In this document: one piece after another, positions 27,933 to 36,410 of the stretch | Layout of the letters: every line of letters begins with the position of its first letter | Numbering within the stretch: position 1 is the stretch's first letter | From: Clostridium sp. 1001275B_160808_H3 | Lineage (GTDB): Bacteria; Bacillota; Clostridia; Clostridiales; Clostridiaceae | NCBI RefSeq assembly: GCF_015550425.1 | Contig: NZ_JADNAT010000008.1 | Coordinates: 62,001-126,000, forward strand | DNA length: 64,000 nucleotides | Reading direction: 5' to 3' | The notes under the pieces: generated by a model | What the model was told of the DNA's origin: nothing | Databases searched by the model: none | The model's input: only the letters and a program-made list of their open reading frames with translations | Made by a program: the position numbers and the translations under genes

Positions 27933-28955
27933 ATGAAAGATATAAACATAGATGATATACAAGTTTCTTCAAAATTGGATGATATCATTAAAAATTCTGT
28001 AGATGAAGGATATGATACAACATTTAATAAAAGTCTATCAAATAAAAAATATAAAAGGTTTAATAAAAATATAGTTGCAGCAACTATAATGGTAGCTCTA
28101 GGCGTAACAGTATTTGGCTCAATATTTAGTAATGAGGTAATTGCAGCAGTTAAATTAACCATGTTTGATATAAAAAATTATCTAGGAGTTAATGATAACT
28201 TAGATGAATATAGCACTATAGTTAATAAGGCTGTAAGTAAAAATGGAATAACAGTTCAATTAAATGAAGTTATTTTAGACAAAGATGAAATTATTGTATC
28301 AACAACAGTAAAATCAGATGAAAAACTAGATGATAACGGAAATATAATGGTATTTGGAAATGTGTATATTAATGGTAAGAAAGCATCTAGTTCATCTGGA
28401 GGTTCTGGAAAGAAAATTGATAATTATACTAAAGAAAATGTACTTTCATATACATTAAATAAAGAATTAGAAAGAGGAGATTTGTATATAGAAATAAAAT
28501 ATGATGAAGCTCTTTTACACATAGGCGAAATAGAAACTAAAGTAGAAGGCCCATGGAAGTTTGAGTTTACTTCTAATGGTGATGCATTATCTAAAAATAC
28601 AAATAGTATAAATTTAAATAATTCATTTACATTAGATAATGGTCAACAGATAACACTTAATGAATATAGAGGTAATGCTGTGGGTGGAAAGATTTACTAC
28701 TCTATTGAAAATAAAGATAGAAATAACATCTATTCATTAGAATTAAGAGGCTATGATAATTTAGGAAACGAAGTTAAATTTTACAGTTCTCATGAAGAAA
28801 TGACTACTGGTTTAATGAAAAATCAAACTGAACTTTCTCAAGATGCAAAGGCATTAACATTAACACCATATGCAGTAGCCTTTCCAAAAGAAAGCGGTAA
28901 GATGAGTAGTGATTACAAACAAGTTGGTGAAGAGTTCACTATAAAATTAAAGTAA
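27933..28955 (+). CDS. Membrane anti-sigma factor, DUF4179/DUF5643 type
   Basis: This 340-residue protein has a short cytoplasmic N-terminus (about 1-48) with a sigma-binding role, one membrane helix (IVAATIMVALGVTVFGSIF, about 50-68) and a large outside domain. The outside part has a DUF4179-like first half (VSKNGITVQLNEVILDKDEI) and a DUF5643-like second half (SFTLDNGQQITLNEYRGNAV). In related loci the outer domain senses an envelope signal and the inner part releases the sigma. It is encoded 2 nt after its sigma gene, indicating tight coupling. Confidence 0.85.
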   Translation: MKDINIDDIQVSSKLDDIIKNSVDEGYDTTFNKSLSNKKYKRFNKNIVAATIMVALGVTVFGSIFSNEVIAAVKLTMFDIKNYLGVNDNLDEYSTIVNKAVSKNGITVQLNEVILDKDEIIVSTTVKSDEKLDDNGNIMVFGNVYINGKKASSSSGGSGKKIDNYTKENVLSYTLNKELERGDLYIEIKYDEALLHIGEIETKVEGPWKFEFTSNGDALSKNTNSINLNNSFTLDNGQQITLNEYRGNAVGGKIYYSIENKDRNNIYSLELRGYDNLGNEVKFYSSHEEMTTGLMKNQTELSQDAKALTLTPYAVAFPKESGKMSSDYKQVGEEFTIKLK

Positions 28956-28973
28956 TTTTAACTTTTCTTATAT

Positions 28974-29017
28974 AAAGATGTAGTTACTTTATATTTCATT
29001 AAAGTAACTACATCTTT
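28974..29017 (+). terminator. Terminator of the first sigma/anti-sigma operon
   Basis: A 17-18-bp stem (AAAGATGTAGTTACTTTA and its complement) around an 8-nt loop lies 18 nt past the anti-sigma stop. T-rich sequence follows; it may also stop the proBA transcript. Confidence 0.85.
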
Positions 29018-29125
29018 TATATTAGAAAGCAACTTGAAACTCATCCATAAAAAAGCTTGTAAATCTAAGCTAAGCCTTTCTTCTTAAGGAAATACAACTT
29101 TATAAGATGCTAATATTTTATTAAT

Positions 29126-30370
<1,245 letters not shown>

Positions 30371-30488
30371 TAATAATTCTCCTTCACTTTTATTTTTCAA
30401 TCTATTACTAATTTATTTTTAAACTTTACATAGCAAAACATCATTCATTTTCAGTTCTACCTTCTACATTTTACATTTCAAAAGATTC

Positions 30489-31295
30489 TTATAAGCTTTT
30501 GAATAGTGTTCCTATTTCCTCGCCATTTAATATATTTAGAATTATTTTAGGATCTTCTCCGTTAGCTAGTACCATATCTACTCCAGATTCAGTAGCAGTC
30601 TTGGCAGCAGTTAACTTTGTAATCATTCCACCTGTTCCAAGATTGCTTCCAGCACCTCCACAGCACTCCTCAAGCTCAGGAGTAATTTCATCTATTTCCA
30701 TTATTAATTTTGAATTTGGATTCTTTCTAGGATCTGAATCATAAAACCCTTCTATATCTGATAATATTATTAAAAGATCTGCATTCACTAATTTAGCCAC
30801 TATAGCTGATAAGTTATCATTATCTCCAAATCTAACTATATTTTCTATTTCATCTATAGCCACAGTGTCATTTTCATTAACTATAGGTATTATTCCATTT
30901 TCTATTAGAGTTTCGAATGTATTACAAACATTTTCTCTAATATGATTATCTTCAACTACATCTCTTGTTAAAAGAACTTGACCAACAGTATGGCTATACT
31001 CTCCAAAAAACTTACTATAAATATGCATTAACTCACATTGCCCAACTGCAGCAACTGCTTGCTTTTCTCTTATAGTCTTAGGCTTTTCCTTTAACTTAAG
31101 CTTAGATACTCCAACTCCTATTGCTCCTGAAGTAACTAATATAACTTCCCTTCCTGAATTCATCACATCTGATAATATTCTAGTCAACTTTTCTATTCTA
31201 GTTAAGTTAATTTTGCCATTTGCATATGTTAATGTTGAAGTTCCTACTTTAACTACAATTCTATTAGAGTTTTTAACTTTACTTCTAGTTCTCAT
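30489..31295 (-). CDS. proB: Glutamate 5-kinase, short form without PUA domain
   Basis: This first enzyme of proline synthesis phosphorylates glutamate with ATP. At 268 residues it has only the amino acid kinase domain and lacks the C-terminal PUA domain found in E. coli ProB (367 residues). Motifs are RIVVKVGTSTLTYANGKIN, VILVTSGAIGVGVSKL, ENDTVAIDEI, FGDNDNLSAIVA and GTGGMITKLTAAKTATESG. The usual proline feedback loop is present in part. It starts at ATG 31295, 73 bp after the stop of an AI-2E-family permease on the same strand. Confidence 0.96.
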   Translation of the reverse strand: MRTRSKVKNSNRIVVKVGTSTLTYANGKINLTRIEKLTRILSDVMNSGREVILVTSGAIGVGVSKLKLKEKPKTIREKQAVAAVGQCELMHIYSKFFGEYSHTVGQVLLTRDVVEDNHIRENVCNTFETLIENGIIPIVNENDTVAIDEIENIVRFGDNDNLSAIVAKLVNADLLIILSDIEGFYDSDPRKNPNSKLIMEIDEITPELEECCGGAGSNLGTGGMITKLTAAKTATESGVDMVLANGEDPKIILNILNGEEIGTLFKSL

Positions 31296-31367
31296 CCTAC
31301 TATCCCCCAGATATTATTCTTTGTTTAATTATAATTTTTTTTATATCTTTTTTCTACATAATATAAT

Positions 31368-32435
31368 TTACTCTTTGAACTCTTTCAATTTTTCCTCTAC
31401 CTCTTTATTAAAATGCCTAAAGATAACTTTGCTTACTGCATAAACAGGTACTACTACAAAAGCTCCTATTGGGCCAATTAGACTAGCTGCTCCAACTACT
31501 AGAAAAATATCCGTTATTGGATGTATATTCATTGTTTTTCCCATTATTAGTGGTACGATAATTCTTCCCTTAAGTGTTTGGGCAATTACTACTAATACAG
31601 ATAATTTTATAATCATATTCCAGCCTGAAGCTATTGCAATTATATATGGAATAATCATTGATATAAAAAAGCCTACAAATGGTATAAATGCTAATACAAA
31701 AGTAATTGATGCTAAAAGTAGTGGACTTGCCATTCCTATAATTTTATATCCGATAAAAACCATTAAAGATAATGAAAGTGCCACCTTAGCTTGACCTAAA
31801 ATATACGATGATAATACTTCATCACTTTCTTCTACAATATCACAAATTTTATACTTATATTTCTTAGAAAATATATTAATTATACTCTTTTTAATTTTAT
31901 CTTCGTCCTTAAGAAGATAAAATACTATTAATATAACAAGTAAAACATCAGAAAATAATTGCATTCCCTTATCGAATATTCCTCTTAAACCACTTGCTAA
32001 TAAAATAGCATATTTTTGTATATCACCTAAAAACTTCTCATAATAATCTAATTTAAATATATCCCCTTTAAAAATTTCATCTATTTCATATAGATTACCT
32101 TTCTCTTGTACTATACTAAAGAATGTTGTTTTTAAATTCATAAATTGCTCAATGAAATAATCCCCAAAGTATTTGATAACACCAGCTGCAATAAAAAAGA
32201 AAATTAATAAAGTTAAAGTTGCTGCTCTTCCTCCTTTTATCTTCTTTTTTATAAATATATCATTAAGAGGTTTTAGTATATAAAATAAAAATATTCCAAA
32301 TATTATTGGTATGACAACTACTGAAAAAATTACATTTATAAAATTTTTTAATACTGAAATTTTGCCTAATAATATTATTAATATGGCTAATAAATTAAAA
32401 ATAACTAAATATGTAATTAAATTCTTCTTACGCAT
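31368..32435 (-). CDS. AI-2E family transporter (UPF0118)
   Basis: This 355-residue membrane protein has about eight helices in the family arrangement: two pairs near the N-terminus (LITYLVIFNLLAILIILLG), a soluble middle stretch (about 90-150), and the C-terminal set with ASPLLLASITFVLAFIPFVG and LKGRIIVPLIMGKTMNIHP. The family includes TqsA/YdgG, first linked to autoinducer-2 export, and Na+/H+ antiporters in Halobacillus-like bacteria. The substrate here is unknown. ATG at 32435 follows AAGGAGAAA. It may be co-transcribed with proB and proA downstream. Confidence 0.9.
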   Translation of the reverse strand: MRKKNLITYLVIFNLLAILIILLGKISVLKNFINVIFSVVVIPIIFGIFLFYILKPLNDIFIKKKIKGGRAATLTLLIFFFIAAGVIKYFGDYFIEQFMNLKTTFFSIVQEKGNLYEIDEIFKGDIFKLDYYEKFLGDIQKYAILLASGLRGIFDKGMQLFSDVLLVILIVFYLLKDEDKIKKSIINIFSKKYKYKICDIVEESDEVLSSYILGQAKVALSLSLMVFIGYKIIGMASPLLLASITFVLAFIPFVGFFISMIIPYIIAIASGWNMIIKLSVLVVIAQTLKGRIIVPLIMGKTMNIHPITDIFLVVGAASLIGPIGAFVVVPVYAVSKVIFRHFNKEVEEKLKEFKE

Positions 32436-32657
32436 AAAATATTTCTCCTTTGCTTAATTTAATTAAATTTAGTTTATCCTTAGGAGAAAATATTATTATA
32501 TAGCTTTAAACTTTCAGATTTTTACTAAACGAATCTCTTAACTATTTTATATCTTCTTAACATTACTTTTTCCATATTTATAAATCAAATTAGATATATT
32601 CATATATTTAGAAATCATCCTAAATATATAATTCATTGCATAAATTTTAGGTAAATT

Positions 32658-32721
32658 TGTATAAAAATCTATTGATTTTATGTATAAAAATGTATTAAAA
32701 TAAAATTCAATGTATAAATAT
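32658..32721 (+). repeat. Three direct repeats upstream of the YjiH gene
   Basis: TGTATAAAAAT occurs at 32658-32668 and 32681-32691, and TGTATAAATAT at 32711-32721, within 64 bp directly before the ribosome site of the YjiH-family gene. The spacing (23 and 30 nt) is two to three helical turns. The motif is loosely like an ArgR half-site; the binding protein is unknown. The rest of the 32436-32748 gap is AT-rich without a gene. Confidence 0.5.
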
Positions 32722-32748
32722 TAATTTTTTGAATATAAGGAGACCGGA

Positions 32749-34110
32749 ATGAAAAACTTAACTAAAGATGAATTTTCATTAAAATCACCATTGTTCTTTA
32801 TTGTTCCATCTCTAATAGGAATGTTTTTATTTATGATTCCTATTAGTTTTAATGGAGAAATAACAATACCAATAGCAATTTTATCAAAGTTCTTAACTAA
32901 ATCTCTTGGAGATTCCTTAACGCTAATAATAACAATAGCAATTTGTATATCAGCTATCATGAGTATAATAGCTAAAGTTTTTAAACCAAACTTCATTATA
33001 AAAAATGAATTTCTAAACACCCTATTTAATGTAGGTAATATTTGGTTTGCTGCTAGAGTACTTGGAGCTATATTTTGCATTTTATCTTTATTTAAGGTTG
33101 GTCCTGAACTTATAATTAGTAATTCAACAGGATCATTTGTATTAAATGATTTACTTACAATATTATTTTCTATTTTCTTTTTTGCAGGACTTTTACTACC
33201 ACTATTACTAAATTTTGGTTTATTAGAATTCTTTGGTACAGTACTTACTAAAGTTATGAGACCAATATTTACACTACCAGGTCGTTCATCTATAGACTGT
33301 ATAACTTCTTGGCTTGGAGATGGAACTCTTGGAATACTATTAACAAATAAACAATATGAAGAAGGATTTTATTCTAAAAGAGAAGCAGCTATAATCAGTA
33401 CAACCTTTTCTGCTGTTTCAATAACCTTTAGCTTAATTGTAATAGATACAGTGGGATTATCTCATTTATTTATCCCATTTTATTTAACAGTTAGTATTTC
33501 TGGAATTGTCGCTGCTATTATAATGCCAAGAATCTATCCATTACGTAAAATTCCTAATACATATTATAATAATAAAGAAAAGAAAAACGATGAATCAATA
33601 CCAGATGGACATTCATCTTTCTCTTGGGGATATAAGAAGGCTTTAGATAAAGCCTCTCAAAATTCTGGCATAAATCACTTTTTTATAGAGGGAACTAAAA
33701 ATGTAATAGATATGTGGCTTGGAGTACTTCCAGTTGTTATGGCACTTGCTACTATAGCTTTAATAATAGCTGAGTACACTCCTATATTTCAGGTTTTAGG
33801 GCTACCTTTCATACCATATCTTAAATTATTACAAGTTCCAGAAGCAGTTGCGGCTTCACAAACTTTAGTTGTGGGATTTGCTGATATGCTATTACCATCC
33901 GTTTTAGCTGCAAATACTATAGTTAGTGATATGACTAAATTTATAGTTGCTTGCACTTCCGTTTCTCAACTAATATATATGTCTGAAGTAGGAGGAGTTC
34001 TACTTGGATCAAAAATTCCTGTATCACTAAAGCAACTGTTAATAATTTTTATAGAAAGAACTATAATTACATTACCTGTAATTGTTATTGCTGCTAATAT
34101 AATATTTTAA
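32749..34110 (+). CDS. YjiH family membrane protein (nucleoside recognition/gate domain)
   Basis: This 453-residue protein has about ten membrane segments and a pair of gate-like regions (GLLLPLLLNFGLLEFFGTVL; LLPSVLAANTIVSDMTKFIV) typical of the nucleoside-recognition/Gate superfamily that includes SpoIIIAF-like and YjiH proteins. The opening FSLKSPLFFIVPSLIGMFLF is characteristic of YjiH. The substrate is not known. ATG at 32749 follows AAGGAGACC. Three direct repeats lie in the promoter region, and a strong terminator follows 2 nt after the stop. Confidence 0.88.
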   Translation: MKNLTKDEFSLKSPLFFIVPSLIGMFLFMIPISFNGEITIPIAILSKFLTKSLGDSLTLIITIAICISAIMSIIAKVFKPNFIIKNEFLNTLFNVGNIWFAARVLGAIFCILSLFKVGPELIISNSTGSFVLNDLLTILFSIFFFAGLLLPLLLNFGLLEFFGTVLTKVMRPIFTLPGRSSIDCITSWLGDGTLGILLTNKQYEEGFYSKREAAIISTTFSAVSITFSLIVIDTVGLSHLFIPFYLTVSISGIVAAIIMPRIYPLRKIPNTYYNNKEKKNDESIPDGHSSFSWGYKKALDKASQNSGINHFFIEGTKNVIDMWLGVLPVVMALATIALIIAEYTPIFQVLGLPFIPYLKLLQVPEAVAASQTLVVGFADMLLPSVLAANTIVSDMTKFIVACTSVSQLIYMSEVGGVLLGSKIPVSLKQLLIIFIERTIITLPVIVIAANIIF

Positions 34111-34111
34111 T

Positions 34112-34147
34112 AAAAAGCTGTATCCTTTTAAGATACAGCTTTTTTAT
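34112..34147 (+). terminator. Terminator of the YjiH gene
   Basis: A 13-bp perfect stem (AAAAAGCTGTATC with GATACAGCTTTTT, 7-nt loop) ends in T residues. Confidence 0.92.
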
Positions 34148-34371
34148 CAAATACTCTAATAGTATAATTACCTCCCACACTCCTACCTTAAATTAATAAG
34201 ATATCCTATGTGCTTTCTTTTTATGATTCTTATAAAATACACACTTATTAGTTTAATTAAATGTACTTATATTTTAATTCAAATTTATCATTTTCTTTTT
34301 AATTATACTTCATAAACAACATACAAATTTTTCAAAATAATATTAATCGTTCGACTTTTTTTGAAAACCTA

Positions 34372-34400
34372 TTGCCATTACTTAACTAATAGTTTATATT
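34372..34400 (+). promoter_or_regulatory. Promoter of the candidate toxin gene
   Basis: TTGCCA (34372-34377) and TATATT (34395-34400) are spaced by 17 nt. The -10 abuts the palindrome at 34404-34427. Confidence 0.55.
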
Positions 34401-34403
34401 GTA

Positions 34404-34427
34404 AATAAGTGGTATATACCACTTATT
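34404..34427 (+). promoter_or_regulatory. 24-bp perfect palindrome before the candidate toxin ribosome site
   Basis: AATAAGTGGTAT is followed at once by its exact complement in reverse. The palindrome sits between the -10 and the AAGGAGGTGA site, in the first bases of the transcript. It could fold as a 5' hairpin that limits translation or act as an operator. Confidence 0.6.
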
Positions 34428-34441
34428 GTAAAGGAGGTGAT

Positions 34442-34534
34442 GTGTTTACCTTCGATGAAATAATAAGCTTTACTGTTTATTATTTATTAACTTCTTTGTT
34501 CCTAAATAATTCATTATCACTTCACAAAATATAG
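34442..34534 (+). CDS. Candidate holin-like small hydrophobic toxin (TxpA/BsrG-like)
   Basis: This 30-residue frame starts with GTG behind an exceptional AAAGGAGGTGAT ribosome site. It encodes MFTFDEIISFTVYYLLTSLF and ten further residues ending HKI. The N-terminus (T-F-D/E-E-x-I/L before a hydrophobic helix) resembles the putative holin-like type I toxins of Bacillus and Clostridium, which insert in the membrane. A convergent promoter at 34594-34622 would make an RNA antisense to the 3' end, as in txpA/ratA. The short length and absence of a basic tail leave doubt; it could also be a leader peptide. Confidence 0.5.
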   Translation: MFTFDEIISFTVYYLLTSLFLNNSLSLHKI

Positions 34535-34593
34535 GAACTAATAAACACTTCAGAGAAATCTAATAAATTACCATTTAACATTTTCTGATTAGT

Positions 34594-34622
34594 ATATTAA
34601 TACTTATTAGGATATTTGACAA
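34594..34622 (-). promoter_or_regulatory. Antisense promoter facing the candidate toxin
   Basis: On the minus strand TTGTCA (34617-34622) and TAATAT (34594-34599) are spaced by 17 nt. Transcription would run leftward across the toxin frame from about 34587. From here to 34860 I see only AT-rich sequence and no gene. Confidence 0.5.
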
Positions 34623-34877
34623 ACCCTTTGAAAACATTTTCCAATATATAAAATGCATATTTTATATATCTAATAAAGAAAACTCTACATTTTAAATAAA
34701 CAAATGAATTTATTTTATATGCACAAATGTTTAAAGTGAGTCTCTTATTTTTTCTAAAAATATCTAACTTACTTTAAATCTAATATCAAATTATTAGATA
34801 TTTACCTACTCCAAAAAAGATCCTCATTCAATATACAGATGAGAATAAATAAATATATCGTTAGGAGGTAAATATAA

Positions 34878-36371
34878 TTGAAGAAAAACTTTCTTAATAA
34901 AGTTATTTGCACACTTTTGACAACCTTCGTTACACTTACATCCACTTCATTTATTACTAAAGCAGCTACAAACATCGGTAGTTATAATGCTGGTTTAGGA
35001 ACAAAAAATTGGCCTGCACAAGTTAACGCTCCTTATGTTGATATGGTGGGCTGGGTAACTAAAAATGGATACTATATGGGGAATGATGGCGGAGGACCTG
35101 CTAATCTAAAAAAATTATCAGATGAAACTGGTATAAAATACTTTAACTTAGCTTTTATACAATCAACTGGTAGTGTTACAAATGGGAAAATCAATTGGGG
35201 CTGGGGAGGATATTCTGTTTTAAGTGAAGGAAAAAATGATAATCAATATAACGGAATTAAACAGTCTCTAAAGGACCTAAGAGCAAGTGGTGGTGATGCA
35301 ACTATATCTTTTGGTGGAGCTAGTGGAACTGCATTTTGGCAAACTTCTCAAGATGTAAATGTTCTTTATAATACCTATCTAGATATAGTAAATGGATATG
35401 CATTAACAAGAATAGATTTAGATGTTGAAGGTGGTGCTCAAAATAAACAAAGCAATATTGCTAATGCAAAGGCTATTAAAATGTTACAAGACACTACAGG
35501 AGTAGAAGTAACATTAACTGTTCCTGTTTTACCATCTGGTTTAACTCAAACTCAAATAGATTTATTAGATGCTTATTTATCTAATAATGTTACTCTAAAA
35601 TATATAAATATAATGGCTATGTGCTATGGAAGTGGTACTTTGCTTCCTGGAGAAAATTATGGCACAGCCTCAATACGAGCAATAGACTCAACAAAGAATC
35701 AAATAAAAGATGCTTACCAAAAATTTGCCAATACTACTTTATCTGATTCTGAAGCTTATTCAAAAATTGGTGCTACAGTCTCTGTAGGTTATGAAAGTTC
35801 TTCAGATCCTATATTTACTCCAGCATGGTCTCAATTAGTAGTTGACCATGCTAAATCTAAAAATATTGGAATGACTTCTTATTGGTCACTAAATAGAGAT
35901 TCTCAAATAGAAAATAATCAAGGAATAAGTTCTCAATATGAACATTCAAAGATATTTGCTAAATTCGGTTCACCAGCAATTCCTAGCGACAATACTGCTC
36001 CAGTGATTAGTGGTGTTACAGATAAACAAATTAATATTGGAGATACCTTTAATCCTCTAGCAGGAGTTACTGCATCTGATAAAGAAGATGGTGATTTAAC
36101 TAGTAAGATTATTGTTAATGGATTAGTTGATACATCTAAAGCAGGAATCTACAATGTAAGCTATACAGTTTCTGATAGTAAAGGCTTATCAACAACAATA
36201 AGTTCTACAATAACAGTAATCGATACTTCAGTTCAGACATACAGTCCAACTAAGACTTATGTTGCTGGAGATATAGTTTTATACAACGGAGTTATGTATA
36301 AAGCTAAATGGTGGACTCAAGGAGAAACCCCTGGAGCAACTCAATGGGGCCCATGGGAAAAAATGAATTAA
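34878..36371 (+). CDS. Secreted chitinase, GH18 - Ig-like - CBM5/12
   Basis: This is the smallest of three tandem chitinases (497 residues). A signal peptide (about 1-30, ending ITKAA) precedes a GH18 barrel (about 31-365). The barrel's catalytic motif is ALTRIDLDVEGG, with acid Glu184 and assisting Asp180/Asp182; the first Asp of the usual DxxDxDxE is replaced by Thr177. An Ig-like module (about 371-449, TASDKEDGDLTSK) and a C-terminal chitin-binding CBM5/12 module (about 455-497, with WWTQGETPG) follow. The start is TTG 34878 after TTAGGAGGT. The barrel subtype resembles ChiD/ChiC-like exochitinases and differs from its two neighbours. It acts outside the cell on chitin. Confidence 0.92.
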   Translation: MKKNFLNKVICTLLTTFVTLTSTSFITKAATNIGSYNAGLGTKNWPAQVNAPYVDMVGWVTKNGYYMGNDGGGPANLKKLSDETGIKYFNLAFIQSTGSVTNGKINWGWGGYSVLSEGKNDNQYNGIKQSLKDLRASGGDATISFGGASGTAFWQTSQDVNVLYNTYLDIVNGYALTRIDLDVEGGAQNKQSNIANAKAIKMLQDTTGVEVTLTVPVLPSGLTQTQIDLLDAYLSNNVTLKYINIMAMCYGSGTLLPGENYGTASIRAIDSTKNQIKDAYQKFANTTLSDSEAYSKIGATVSVGYESSSDPIFTPAWSQLVVDHAKSKNIGMTSYWSLNRDSQIENNQGISSQYEHSKIFAKFGSPAIPSDNTAPVISGVTDKQINIGDTFNPLAGVTASDKEDGDLTSKIIVNGLVDTSKAGIYNVSYTVSDSKGLSTTISSTITVIDTSVQTYSPTKTYVAGDIVLYNGVMYKAKWWTQGETPGATQWGPWEKMN

Positions 36372-36410
36372 ATTAATTTAGAAATTAATTTGTAAAGGGG
36401 TTTTAATATT

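Noticed and set aside
31296..31367. T-box or other amino-acid-sensing leader before proB
   Set aside because: The gap is only 72 bp and shows no specifier stem, T-box sequence or terminator.
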